A stretch of 64,000 nucleotides of DNA from Treponema_B putidum (GCF_007830595.1 NZ_VLLD01000001.1), one strand, 5' to 3'. Positions 51,847-61,157 are shown, counted from the stretch's first letter. Notes: generated by a model from the sequence alone, not told the origin. Program-made: numbers and translations.

Positions 51847-53177
51847 AAATGAGTTTTAAAGAATATTTTGAATCGATTGCCGATTTTATGCTTTCTGAAC
51901 TGCTTGATGGAGAAAAAATTTCGATTTCTTTTTCGGGCGAAAAAAGCTATTTTATGCGCTTTAGCAAGGCTAAGGTACGCCAAAACGGAATGGTTGATCA
52001 AGGTTATTTTTCTTGTACTTTTTGGAAAAAAAACCGCACCCATGATTTTCGTTTTGGTATTCAGATGAGTATGGAAAAAGATAAGAGGATGGCTGCAGAG
52101 GCTCTTCAAGAAGCTAGAGACTCTATAATGCTTCTGCCCGAAGACAAATACCAGTCAATTCCCGAAGCCTCGCAAACCTCTTCGGCAATATACACGGGAA
52201 AACTTTTGCCCGAAGATAAGATACCCGAAACTATTTTATCTCCCGTTAAAGACCTTGACTTTGCAGGCCTTTATTCTCAGGGCGTTATTTGTAAGGGTGT
52301 TATAACTTCAGCAGGGGCAAGCCATTGGTTTCAAACCGAAACCTTTGTTTTGGATTATTCGGTCTGGCTTGAAAACGGGCGCGGTATAAAATCTCTTTAT
52401 TCGGGAACGGAATGGAGTGATGCGCAATATAAGGCAAAGATAGAGCAAGCTCGAAAGGGCTTGGAAGTTCTGCACACGCCTCAAAAAAAATTAGCACCAG
52501 GAAAATATAAAGCTTTTATAAGCGCCGATGCCCTCCTTGATGTAACGGACTTTTTTTCGTGGGACGGTTTTAGCGAAAGGAGTATGCAGCAAGGCTCCAG
52601 TGCCTATCTTGCCTTAAAGGAGGGAAGGGAACATTTTTCCGATAGGTTTAATTTGACTCAAGATTTTTCTCTAGGGCTTGAACCTGCCTTTAACTCAAAC
52701 GGAGAGCTTGCCCCCGAAAAATTAAGTATAATCGAAAAGGGTAAACTTAAAAATACCTTGGTCAGCTTAAGAACCGAAACCCAGTACGGAGTAAAATCCA
52801 ACGGTGCCCCTTTAAGCGAGGGTATGCGTTCAATAGTTATCGGAACGGGAAACCTAAACGAAGCTGATGCCGTAAAAGAGCTGGGTACGGGTATTTATAT
52901 TTCTAACTTTAACTACCTAAACTGGAGCGATACATCCTCGGCCCGTGTTACCGGCATGACCCGTTTTGCCTGCCTTTGGGTAGAGGACGGAAAAATCGTT
53001 GCCCCGATTGCCGATATGCGCTGGGATGAATCCTTATACAATATGTTTGGGGAAAACCTTTTGGCCGTAACAAAGGAAAGCCGAATCTTTGCAAATACCG
53101 GTACCTACGGCAGAAGAAGAACGGGAGGTGCTTCGCTTCCCGGCATCTTGGTAAAGGATTTTAACTGTACGCTTTAG
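51843..53177 (+). CDS. pmbA: TldE/PmbA subunit
   Basis: 444 residues. TldE is the non-catalytic partner of TldD and lacks the HEXXXH motif, as seen here. Family segments include the central FSERSMQQGSSAYLALKEG and the C-terminal FNYLNWSDTSSARVTGMTRFA. The ATG overlaps the tldD stop (ATGA). It is followed by the CCC/GGG repeat cluster that precedes rpoN. Confidence 0.93.
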   Translation: MKMSFKEYFESIADFMLSELLDGEKISISFSGEKSYFMRFSKAKVRQNGMVDQGYFSCTFWKKNRTHDFRFGIQMSMEKDKRMAAEALQEARDSIMLLPEDKYQSIPEASQTSSAIYTGKLLPEDKIPETILSPVKDLDFAGLYSQGVICKGVITSAGASHWFQTETFVLDYSVWLENGRGIKSLYSGTEWSDAQYKAKIEQARKGLEVLHTPQKKLAPGKYKAFISADALLDVTDFFSWDGFSERSMQQGSSAYLALKEGREHFSDRFNLTQDFSLGLEPAFNSNGELAPEKLSIIEKGKLKNTLVSLRTETQYGVKSNGAPLSEGMRSIVIGTGNLNEADAVKELGTGIYISNFNYLNWSDTSSARVTGMTRFACLWVEDGKIVAPIADMRWDESLYNMFGENLLAVTKESRIFANTGTYGRRRTGGASLPGILVKDFNCTL

Positions 53178-53236
53178 GGAGCTCCCCAAAGGGAGTACCC
53201 TTTTGGGTGCACCCTTTGGGGTGTCCTCCTTTGGGG
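53178..53236. repeat. cluster of CCC-AAA/TTT-GGG palindromic units
   Basis: Short GGGAGCTCCC, GGGAGTACCC and GGGTGCACCC units are joined by CAAA or TTTG, then a related TCCTCCTTTGGGGA. Each has a palindromic or near-palindromic core. It sits between pmbA and rpoN. A related CCTTTAGG palindrome lies at 3916-3939. Confidence 0.65.
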
Positions 53237-53247
53237 ATAAAAAATAA

Positions 53248-54639
53248 ATGATATTAAAGCAAAGGCAGCAGCAGATTCTATCTCAAAAGATGGTGATGAA
53301 CCAGCAGATGTTAAATGCTGTTGCCCTGCTTAATTTATCGAGCGAAGAACTTCAGGAAGAGGTAATAAAAGAAGTAAAGCGGAATCCGGCTCTTGTTTTT
53401 AAAACCTCTTCCCGAGTGAGTGCCGCCTCCGCTGAAGAGGGGGATAAGCATCAAAGTTTTTTGGAGAGCATCGAAGATGATTCCCGCAAAACCCTTCAAG
53501 CTCATCTGATTGAACAAGCCGGAGAATCTATTACGGATGAATATGTTCTAGATGCTGCAATGCTCATCATCCAAAATTTAGACCGAAACGGTTTTTATTG
53601 GGTTCCTCTTGAAGAACTCTTTGCAGACATGCTTTCCGAAAAAAAAATAAAACATACTGAAATAAAAAAAGCCCTCAATATAGTCAGACGGCTTGAACCG
53701 ATAGGCTGTGCCTGTACCGGTATTAAAGAATCTCTTATTGTGCAGGCCGGAATACTTTGCGAGTCTCCCAAAACACACGAAATCCTTGATATCTATAAAA
53801 ACATACATTCTCTTTGTGTAAAGATAATAAAAGAACACTACGAAGTTCTTGTCTTTGTTTCCGATTTAAAACTTTTTATAAAAAAACTTGCTCAAAAAAA
53901 AATCGTTATAGATATGGAAACGGCGGAAGAACTTGCAGAGCTGATAAACTCCTTAAACCCTAAGCCGGGACTTGCCTATTCACGCGAAGCCGTAGATGAA
54001 AAATTTATTGTGCCGGTTGCCGAGATAAAACGGGAAGGAAACGAATTTAAGATTATAATAAATGATGAGGAAGTCCCTGCCTTGGAAATTTCTCCCGAAT
54101 ATGAAAGAATAAAAAACTCGGGTTCGCGGGAAGAAAAAAAAGAGGCGTCGGACTTTTTAAACAAGGCTTCTCTATTTATGAGTGTTCTTGCCTACCGCAA
54201 TCAGACTATACTAAAAGTCTTAACTGCCATTGTACATTTTCAAGAGCCTTTTTTTTTAGGCCGCCCCTGCAAACCTTCTGTTGAAGTGGAGAGTGAAAAA
54301 ATGCAGGCAGGGTATTTAAAGCCCTTAAAACAAATCGATATTGCAGAAATTGTGGGCTTAAGCCCTTCTACCGTTTCGAGAGTTTCAAACCAAAAGTATA
54401 TAAGATGCGAGTGGGGCATCTTTGAAATTAAAGACCTATTTTCGCCGGAAGTAAGCGGCGGCCTTTCAAAAGATTATGTAGAAAAAGCAATAAGAGAAAT
54501 TATCGAATCGGATACTGAAAAAAAAACCGATGCTCGTATTTCTCAAATCTTAAAAGAAAGAGGAATCGATATCGCCGTAAGAACGGTAAATAAGTACCGC
54601 AAGGAAATAGGACTTCCTTCATCGTATAACCGTAGTTGA
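53248..54639 (+). CDS. rpoN: RNA polymerase sigma-54 factor
   Basis: 463 residues. The N-terminal activator region begins MILKQRQQQILSQKMVMNQQM. The core-binding and DNA-binding domains follow, with the helix-turn-helix IAEIVGLSPSTVSRVSN near residue 368. The RpoN box close to the C-terminus is VRTVNKYRKE, a slight variant of ARRTVAKYRE. Sigma-54 needs an AAA+ enhancer-binding protein; none is in the window. The leader carries the CCC/GGG repeat. Confidence 0.95.
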   Translation: MILKQRQQQILSQKMVMNQQMLNAVALLNLSSEELQEEVIKEVKRNPALVFKTSSRVSAASAEEGDKHQSFLESIEDDSRKTLQAHLIEQAGESITDEYVLDAAMLIIQNLDRNGFYWVPLEELFADMLSEKKIKHTEIKKALNIVRRLEPIGCACTGIKESLIVQAGILCESPKTHEILDIYKNIHSLCVKIIKEHYEVLVFVSDLKLFIKKLAQKKIVIDMETAEELAELINSLNPKPGLAYSREAVDEKFIVPVAEIKREGNEFKIIINDEEVPALEISPEYERIKNSGSREEKKEASDFLNKASLFMSVLAYRNQTILKVLTAIVHFQEPFFLGRPCKPSVEVESEKMQAGYLKPLKQIDIAEIVGLSPSTVSRVSNQKYIRCEWGIFEIKDLFSPEVSGGLSKDYVEKAIREIIESDTEKKTDARISQILKERGIDIAVRTVNKYRKEIGLPSSYNRS

Positions 54640-54670
54640 CATTTTTACCGAATTGCCGTATAAAAAAGAT

Positions 54671-55312
54671 ATGGAAATTACGGAGATTTATACCGGCCCG
54701 CTTTTTGTAAAGACTTGGGCTCTTCCCTTGGATAAAAAGACGGTTCTTCTCGTTGATCCGGGCGGCACGGATGAGGAATTGATGGAATACCTAAAAAGCA
54801 AAAATGCCGAAAGACTTGAAATTATGCTGACCCACGGGCATTTTGACCATGTGGGCGGCGTGCCCTGCCTTATGCTGAAATATCCCGATTCTTCTTTATG
54901 GATTCATCCTGCAGATGCGGACTATCTGGGTAAAAACGGAAAAGAAAAGCATATTGCATGTTTTAGCCAAATCCGTGCAGAGCGGTATATAAAAGCTATG
55001 AAATACGATTTTCCCGATCCTACCGGTTTTTTAAATGACGGAGATATTGTAAACGGTTTTAAGGTTTTATATACTCCCGGGCATACCGAAGGTTCTGTTT
55101 GTTTTTGGAATGAGGAAGAAAAAGTGCTTTTTTCGGGGGATACCCTTTTTTACCGCTCCCACGGAAGAACCGACCTTTTGGGCGGAGACGATCAGAAGAT
55201 GAAGGCCTCATTAAAATCCCTTTTAAACCTGCCGGATGACACTGCCGTTTATCCCGGGCACGGTTCCAATACCTCGATAGGTGCTGAAAGGGGCTGGATA
55301 GAAAAGATTTAG
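54671..55312 (+). CDS. metallo-beta-lactamase fold hydrolase (glyoxalase II-like)
   Basis: 213 residues. The metal motif THGHFDHVGG, then TPGHTEGSVCFW, SGDTLFYRSHGRTDL and YPGHGSNTSI, give the full set of His/Asp ligands of the hydroxyacylglutathione-hydrolase-like group. Real substrates vary widely. The ATG at 54671 was preferred over TTG at 54653, though neither has a clear ribosome binding site. It starts about 30 bases after rpoN and is convergent with amrS. Confidence 0.85.
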   Translation: MEITEIYTGPLFVKTWALPLDKKTVLLVDPGGTDEELMEYLKSKNAERLEIMLTHGHFDHVGGVPCLMLKYPDSSLWIHPADADYLGKNGKEKHIACFSQIRAERYIKAMKYDFPDPTGFLNDGDIVNGFKVLYTPGHTEGSVCFWNEEEKVLFSGDTLFYRSHGRTDLLGGDDQKMKASLKSLLNLPDDTAVYPGHGSNTSIGAERGWIEKI

Positions 55313-55318
55313 AGAATC

Positions 55319-56212
55319 TTAAATATTCCCCGGATAAACATATTTTAAATTTCTTTGGGCTGTCTTACATAGGCGCCTGATTGTTTCAGGCCTTGTGGGG
55401 GCCTTATCCCTCATCTTGTAGGCAGGGTAGAAGGCCGAGATATGAAGGGGTATATCCGGCCTTATTTTTGAAAGCATTTGGGAGAGGGCATCTATTTCAT
55501 CGTCGCCGCTGTTATATCCTTCTATAACCAAGCAGGTAACTTCAAGATGAATTTCTGAGGCAGCTTTTTTTATAGTGTTTATTACAGGCTCTATTTTTCC
55601 TTTACAGACCTTGGTATAAAACTGCGGGGAAAATGACTTTAGATCGATATTCATCGCGTCAACCATAGGAAGAATTTTATATAAGGGTTCTTCTTCGATA
55701 AAGCCGTTTGTTACAAGCACTGTTTTTAAATCTTTTTCTTTTGCAAGCGGGAGAACATCCTTTATATACTCATACCAAACCGTGGGCTCGTTATAAGTAA
55801 AAGCTATGCCGATAGAGGGCGTTTTTAAAACAGCCCCAATCAGCTCCTCAGGACTGACCTCATCCCGATAATTGCTGGTTTTCTCCTCTATTTTTTTTGG
55901 AACGGAATGAACAAGGGAGTGGTTTTGACAAAATAGGCAGTCAAAGTTACAGCCGAAGGTTCCTACCGAGAAGATATAGGATGAAGGATAAAAATGATAT
56001 AGGGGCTTTTTTTCGATAGGGTCGAGAGCTGCTCCCAAAACCTTGCCGTAGTTTAAGCTATAAAGTTTTCCGCCTATGTTTTTGCGGCTAAGGCATCGGG
56101 AGCTTTGTCCTTCTTTTATAAGACATCTGTGAGGGCATAAAAGGCAGCGTATTTTATCGTCTTCTTTTTTTGAAAATGAAGGTTCGTTTTTCCAAAATTC
56201 CGCTTCTTTCAT
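55319..56212 (-). CDS. amrS: AmmeMemoRadiSam system radical SAM enzyme AmrS
   Basis: 297 residues. The radical SAM cluster is CNFDCLFC (Cys88, Cys92, Cys95). A further Cys cluster at residues 23-40 (CLLCPHRC and a later Cys) is typical of this PflA-like group. TYNEPTVWYEYIKDVL is the family signature. The usual partners AmrA (AMMECR1) and AmrB (Memo) are not in the window, so it acts alone here or with distant genes. The substrate is unknown. The gene ends seven bases from the MBL gene. Confidence 0.88.
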   Translation of the reverse strand: MKEAEFWKNEPSFSKKEDDKIRCLLCPHRCLIKEGQSSRCLSRKNIGGKLYSLNYGKVLGAALDPIEKKPLYHFYPSSYIFSVGTFGCNFDCLFCQNHSLVHSVPKKIEEKTSNYRDEVSPEELIGAVLKTPSIGIAFTYNEPTVWYEYIKDVLPLAKEKDLKTVLVTNGFIEEEPLYKILPMVDAMNIDLKSFSPQFYTKVCKGKIEPVINTIKKAASEIHLEVTCLVIEGYNSGDDEIDALSQMLSKIRPDIPLHISAFYPAYKMRDKAPTRPETIRRLCKTAQRNLKYVYPGNI

Positions 56213-56305
56213 AGCCCTCCTAAAGTCCTTTTAAAAAGATGCTCGAGCATCTCTATTGCGATGGATGTAAAACACATCCAACAATGTTTTTTATGACTTA
56301 TAAAA

Positions 56306-57451
56306 TTACTTTTTTTTTGCGGCTGCCTTAGAAGGTTTGGCTGCCGGTTTGTTTGCATCTGCCTTGGGAGCTTTGCTTGAAGGCTTAGCAGGCTTCGCCT
56401 CCTTTGCAGACTTCGCCGGCTTTGCCGGCTTTTTAGCGGCGGGAGCCTTAGCTGTGCTTACCTTTACTGCAGAAGGTTTTGTATTAGGAAGCTCAATGCC
56501 GAGCTTTTCGCTCAATTTTTCAAGCATATCCTTTGTCATGCTTTCAAGGTTATACTTAGGCTTCCAACCCCATTCTTTTTTTGCACAAGAATCATCTAGG
56601 GAGTTAGGCCAAGAATCTGCTATGGCCTGACGTACCGGGTCTACATCATAGCTCATCTTAAATTTGGGAATATGCTTTTTGATTTCTGCAGCTATCGTTT
56701 CGGGTGCAAAGCTCATAGCCGTGATGTTAAATGCATTTCTGTGTTTTAATTTTGCAGGGTCTGCCTCAAGAAGTTTAAAGATAGCGTTTAAGGCATCGGG
56801 CATGTACATCATGTCCATAAGGGTTCCTTTTTTGATAAAGGAAGTATAGGCTCCTTGTTTTAAGGCCTCATAGTAGATATGAACTGCATAGTCGGTTGTT
56901 CCGCCGCCGGGGAGAGCTTCATAGGATATAAGACCGGGGAAGCGTACACCCCTTGTGTCTACACCGAATTTTTGATGGTAATAATCGCACAAAAGTTCTC
57001 CGGCAACCTTTGTAACACCGTACATTGAAGTAGGTCTCTGGATTGTATCCTGCGGAGTCTTATCGGCAGGGGTCGAAGGGCCGAAGGCTGCGATTGAGCT
57101 GGGCACAAAAAGAGAATATTTTTGTTCTCGTGAAAGTTCCAACATATTGTGTAAACCTGTAAGGTTAATCTGATAGGCTAATTGAGGATTTTTTTCTGCA
57201 ACGGCTGAAAGAAGGGCTGCAAGGTGGATGATTGTGTTGACCTTATATTTTTTGCAAACCTCAAGAGTTTTTTTGCCGTCAAGGACATCGAGCTTTTCAA
57301 AGGGACCGCTTCCAATAACCTTGGGTACATCTTTTTTTTCGATATCGGAAGCTATAACATTGTCGTTTCCGTACTCTTTTCTCAAAAACATAACCAATTC
57401 ACTTCCGATCTGTCCGAGTGAACCGGTAACCAAAATTTTTCTTTTAGTCAT
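56306..57451 (-). CDS. NAD-dependent epimerase/threonine dehydrogenase-like, with Lys/Ala/Pro tail
   Basis: 381 residues. Residues 1-320 are an extended SDR: VTGSLGQIGSEL for NAD+ and SMYGVTKVAGELL (Tyr and Lys) for catalysis. It resembles UDP-sugar epimerases and the short-chain L-threonine 3-dehydrogenases. Residues about 330-381 are a histone-H1-like tail of Lys, Ala and Pro (KKPAKPAKSAKEAKPAKP), which is unusual for this enzyme family. The tail may bind DNA, RNA or another acidic partner, but this is inference. AGGAGA precedes the ATG. The region upstream holds short direct and inverted repeats. Confidence 0.88.
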   Translation of the reverse strand: MTKRKILVTGSLGQIGSELVMFLRKEYGNDNVIASDIEKKDVPKVIGSGPFEKLDVLDGKKTLEVCKKYKVNTIIHLAALLSAVAEKNPQLAYQINLTGLHNMLELSREQKYSLFVPSSIAAFGPSTPADKTPQDTIQRPTSMYGVTKVAGELLCDYYHQKFGVDTRGVRFPGLISYEALPGGGTTDYAVHIYYEALKQGAYTSFIKKGTLMDMMYMPDALNAIFKLLEADPAKLKHRNAFNITAMSFAPETIAAEIKKHIPKFKMSYDVDPVRQAIADSWPNSLDDSCAKKEWGWKPKYNLESMTKDMLEKLSEKLGIELPNTKPSAVKVSTAKAPAAKKPAKPAKSAKEAKPAKPSSKAPKADANKPAAKPSKAAAKKK

Positions 57452-57531
57452 ACTATCTCCTTTTTTTTGCAGTATGTATTTCTGCTAAAAAATCTATTTT
57501 TAATTTTACCATATTTTTATTTTATGTGCTA

Positions 57532-57601
57532 GATGTTAATGACGTTGTTAATAACGATGTTAATGACGTTGTCAATGACTGTCAGTGACAGCCGCTGACA
57601 G
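57532..57601. repeat. direct and inverted short repeats upstream of the epimerase gene
   Basis: GATGTTAATGACGTTGT is repeated exactly at 57532-57548 and 57556-57572 with a 24-base period. CTGTCAG (57579-57585) and CTGACAG (57595-57601) form an inverted repeat with a GTGACAG-type core. It lies between two minus-strand genes and could be a terminator for the BCCT gene or a regulatory site for the epimerase gene. Confidence 0.6.
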
Positions 57602-57619
57602 GTGTACATTCTTAGTAAA

Positions 57620-59188
57620 TTACTTATATCCTCCGTTATGTTTTAGTTCCTTAAAAAGACTTATGACTATCAAGATTATTATAATTCCTAAAGGAAAGGC
57701 TGCTATAATTGAAAGGCTTTGCAGCTGATTTAAATTTGTTCCCACAAGGATTAAGGCTGCAGGAAGCATGACAAAGACTACAGCCCAAAAAGCTCTTAAG
57801 CCTTTTTTAGGTTCCGAATGTTTTTCAAGATTCTTTTGAGAATAGGAGGCTATTACCAAGGTAATTGCATCAAAGGTACTCGAATAAAAAGCTATCATTG
57901 TAATTATCAAAATACCCAAAACAATTTTTGCATAAGGAAGGGTGTTAAGAATTTGTAAGATAACCTGAGAAGGATCCGTTTCCTTTATTGCGGAAGCAGC
58001 GTCAAATATTCCGTGAGTCTGTAAATGAAGTCCGTAATTTCCAAGAATTATAAAAGAACAATAAGTTCCTGCTATGCCGCAGATAAGCCCGCCTATTATA
58101 GTATTTTTTATTGTACGGCCTTCCGAAATTTTTCCTATAAAGAAAGGAGTTGCAACAAACCATGCTATCCAATAGGCCCAGTAAAATATTGTCCATTTTT
58201 GAGGGAATCCCGATCCGCCGTCACCCGAAATACGCAATGGGTCCATCCATGTGGACATACCGAAAAAGTTTTGAATAACCTTTCCGATTCCGGTTATACT
58301 GGTTTCAATTATATATATTTTAGGAGAGGCTATAAAGACAAATCCTAGAAGAACACAAAAGGAGATAACCGAAACCTTTGCAAGCTGAGAAATACCCTTT
58401 AACCCCAATAAGACAGCAGCTGTGTAGACGGCCGCTATTATGAGAAGAATAGAAAGGGTCAAAATCTTCCCTTGAGGAATTCCAAAAATAGTAGAAACAG
58501 CCAAGGATAAAAGAGGTGTCGCAAGGGAAAAGGTTGTAGCAGTTCCTGCCAATAAACCTATTACCGAAAAAACATCTATCATCTTTCCTATAGGGCCGTC
58601 AATCTTATTCCCGAAAATAGGGCGACAACTTTCTGACAGCTTTTGTTTTGTTCTTCCCTTTACGTGGAGCATATAAGCAAAGGCTACGGCAGGCACTATA
58701 TGAAAAGCCCACGGCGTTATGCCCCAATGGAATAGAGGATAGGCGGCTGCCCAATCCTGCCTTTCTGCAAGCGAAAGAGCCGATAGACCGAAAGGGCTTT
58801 CACCGAAATAATAGGCCCATTCTATTAAAGACCAGTAAAGAATATCGGCTGCCATAGTCGAGGTAAAAATCATAGAGCCCCATGTAAAATTTCCGTAACG
58901 TGGTTTTTCAAGGTTACCCAGTTTTACGGTACCGAAACGGGAAAAGGCTAAACCTATAGCAGTAAAAACAAGGCCCAAGCCTAGCAAAATATAGAAAAAG
59001 CCCAGTTTGTTTACAAAAACATACCAAAGGGCATCAACAACCTTCATCGATTGCGCCGGGAAAAAGAGAATCAACCCCGTCAAACATATTATCGCCGCCA
59101 GCGGTAATACTGTTATAAGCCAGTCAATCTCATTTTTGTCTTTTAATTCAAGTTCCTTTACGCCTAATTCATTTTCAGTGTTCATCAT
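57620..59188 (-). CDS. BCCT-family transporter, probably choline or betaine
   Basis: 522 residues with 12 transmembrane helices. The BCCT pattern includes an N-terminal VLPLAAIICLTGLILFFPAQS segment and Trp-rich segments such as FYWAYWIAWFVATPFFIGKISEG that form the trimethylammonium binding site. AGGAG lies seven bases before the ATG at 59188, which overlaps the stop of the licCA gene (ATGA). The coupling to licCA makes choline the best substrate guess. Confidence 0.92.
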   Translation of the reverse strand: MMNTENELGVKELELKDKNEIDWLITVLPLAAIICLTGLILFFPAQSMKVVDALWYVFVNKLGFFYILLGLGLVFTAIGLAFSRFGTVKLGNLEKPRYGNFTWGSMIFTSTMAADILYWSLIEWAYYFGESPFGLSALSLAERQDWAAAYPLFHWGITPWAFHIVPAVAFAYMLHVKGRTKQKLSESCRPIFGNKIDGPIGKMIDVFSVIGLLAGTATTFSLATPLLSLAVSTIFGIPQGKILTLSILLIIAAVYTAAVLLGLKGISQLAKVSVISFCVLLGFVFIASPKIYIIETSITGIGKVIQNFFGMSTWMDPLRISGDGGSGFPQKWTIFYWAYWIAWFVATPFFIGKISEGRTIKNTIIGGLICGIAGTYCSFIILGNYGLHLQTHGIFDAASAIKETDPSQVILQILNTLPYAKIVLGILIITMIAFYSSTFDAITLVIASYSQKNLEKHSEPKKGLRAFWAVVFVMLPAALILVGTNLNQLQSLSIIAAFPLGIIIILIVISLFKELKHNGGYK

Positions 59189-60972
59189 CAATTATCTCCT
59201 ACTATAATCTTTACCCTTTTATAATAATCCTTTGCATACCGGTACATTTTTAAACCGTAATCTCCAAAACTCACGCCCAAAGCCTCTTTATAACAAGTCC
59301 AAAGAGCCCATAAAAAACCCGAAAGAGCAACATAACAATAGATACGAAGCCTTTCACCTTTTTCAGGTTTTCTTTGAAAATAAAGCTCCATCAAATTTTC
59401 AAGTTCTGTATTGTCATAGTAGGCATAAATAGCAAACATTGCTATATCGATCAGGGGATCGCACATAGCCGCATATTCCCAATCGATTAAATGCACATCA
59501 TCGCCGCTGATTATAAAATTATCCGGCACAAGATCTATATGACTTAAAACATGGGGCTTTTCCGTATTTTCAATCAATTCTAAAAGTTCGTTCATTAAAT
59601 TTCTAATCTCATTATAGTCATGATATAAAATACCGTTTTTTTCATTTGCAATTTTTTCGTAATAATTTATACGCTCACGTAAAGTAAAGGAGTGGCCGAC
59701 CTTTAAGCCGGACTCATGGAGGCGGCGGGCAACTGCCATACATTTTTTTAAATCTTCAAGATTGCGGGCATCCGCAGTATGAGAGTTGGGAATAAACTTG
59801 CTGATCTTTACACCTTTTTCAGGATCAAAATAAATAATGGAATCGCTTAAATTTAAAGGAGAAACAGCCTTATAAACTTCATATTCTTCCTTTCTGTTAA
59901 TAAGAGCTTGAGTACCTTCTCCCGGTATTCTAAAAATATATTCTTCGCCTTCAAATTCAAACAAAAACGATTTATTTGTCATCCCGAATTTTAGAGGTTT
60001 TAAATTTGTAATGCTGTGCTCGGGTCTTTTAAATACTTGTGAAATAAGTTCAAGCCATTTATCATGGGATGAAAGAAGATAGGAAGAGTCAAAAAGCCGG
60101 ATATCATCGAGAGATTCAAATTCATATACCTGATGTTCCCTCTGCTTATTTGCAAACATTGTAAGCTCTTTTATGTTCCGCATGTAAACATCTTCCCAAT
60201 ACCAATCGTCCGTATCGTCTCGTTTATAGGCTTGTTCAATCATCGGAACTATCTTATCCGAAAACCCTTTTGAAAAATAAACAGGGCCGTACATAACCCA
60301 GCCGTTTTTTCCGCCCACTTTCACACTCATAATTTTATCGTGAAGACCTAACTTTAATATCCATTCTTTCGTCTTGCCGGTTACCTTAACGGAAGAATAC
60401 CAGGAATCATATTCATGGGAATGATACATGTTTTCCCTAAGCCAATTATCGCTTGAAAGAATATAGGTATTTTTAAGTTCGTCTCTTACGTGATAAAGAG
60501 TCGAAAGATTGTTTTTGTTTTTAAAATCCGGATTATACACAAGCTTTACATCGTACTTATCTATAAGATATTCAAAGGTTTCTTTTAAGTAACCCACAAC
60601 TATTGTTATATCATTAATACCGGCAGCCTTTAACTGTTCAATCTGCCTTTCTATCATCCTTTCGCCGAATACTTCCAACAAACCCTTAGGAGTTGCATAG
60701 GTTAAAGGGACAAAACGTGAACCGAAACCGGCAGCCATAATGATTGCATTATCCACCTTACATTCATCAAAAGCCTTTAAAGCCTTTTCCGTAAGCCTCT
60801 TTTTTCCAAAAGCCGAAATACCTTCGGTATGCAAAAAACCGTCATGTTCCATATCTAATAAAATTTTATTCACATAGGCCAAGGATATCTTTATTTTTTT
60901 TGCAATATTTCTTTGCGAAATATCCTTATCTTTTTGCATCAGCTCAATAATTTGAAAATATCTTTTTTTCAT
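59188..60972 (-). CDS. licCA: fused phosphocholine cytidylyltransferase and choline kinase (LicCA-like)
   Basis: 594 residues in three parts. Residues 1-65 are a winged helix-turn-helix (DISQRNIAKKIKISLAYVNKIL). Residues 75-305 are a nucleotidyltransferase (IIMAAGFGSRFVPLTYATPKG), and residues about 320-594 are a choline/ethanolamine kinase-like domain with HIDLVPDN (residues 478-485) and DWE (497). A LicC-LicA fusion is known from T. denticola, where it serves CDP-choline synthesis for phosphatidylcholine. The ATG at 60972 was chosen because the promoter lies directly upstream. Earlier codons in the frame would overlap the -35 and -10. Confidence 0.9.
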   Translation of the reverse strand: MKKRYFQIIELMQKDKDISQRNIAKKIKISLAYVNKILLDMEHDGFLHTEGISAFGKKRLTEKALKAFDECKVDNAIIMAAGFGSRFVPLTYATPKGLLEVFGERMIERQIEQLKAAGINDITIVVGYLKETFEYLIDKYDVKLVYNPDFKNKNNLSTLYHVRDELKNTYILSSDNWLRENMYHSHEYDSWYSSVKVTGKTKEWILKLGLHDKIMSVKVGGKNGWVMYGPVYFSKGFSDKIVPMIEQAYKRDDTDDWYWEDVYMRNIKELTMFANKQREHQVYEFESLDDIRLFDSSYLLSSHDKWLELISQVFKRPEHSITNLKPLKFGMTNKSFLFEFEGEEYIFRIPGEGTQALINRKEEYEVYKAVSPLNLSDSIIYFDPEKGVKISKFIPNSHTADARNLEDLKKCMAVARRLHESGLKVGHSFTLRERINYYEKIANEKNGILYHDYNEIRNLMNELLELIENTEKPHVLSHIDLVPDNFIISGDDVHLIDWEYAAMCDPLIDIAMFAIYAYYDNTELENLMELYFQRKPEKGERLRIYCYVALSGFLWALWTCYKEALGVSFGDYGLKMYRYAKDYYKRVKIIVGDN

Positions 60973-60982
60973 AGACAAGTAT

Positions 60983-61010
60983 ATTATACAAAAACAATGT
61001 TCAAAGTCAA
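60983..61010 (-). promoter_or_regulatory. promoter of licCA
   Basis: On the minus strand TTGACT (61010-61005) and TATAAT (60988-60983) are separated by 16 bases. The predicted transcription start is only about four to five bases before the ATG at 60972, and there is no Shine-Dalgarno, so the mRNA is nearly leaderless. Confidence 0.75.
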
Positions 61011-61057
61011 GACTTTTTATATAAAAAAGTGAACACTGCAAGTGAGTTTAAGGTAGA

Positions 61058-61083
61058 CCTCTAAAAGCTTAGTTTTTTAGAGG
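61058..61083. repeat. stem-loop CCTCTAAAA/TTTTAGAGG in the licCA-symporter spacer
   Basis: CCTCTAAAA (61058-61066) pairs with TTTTAGAGG (61075-61083). The same core lies in the terminator at 46002-46027. It sits between divergent promoters, so it may be a repeated element and not a terminator. Confidence 0.6.
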
Positions 61084-61157
61084 CTCCATTTTGTGAATTC
61101 ACGTAAATCCATCTTGTTAATTTACATAAAAATAGAAAATTTTTCGTTATAAATATC

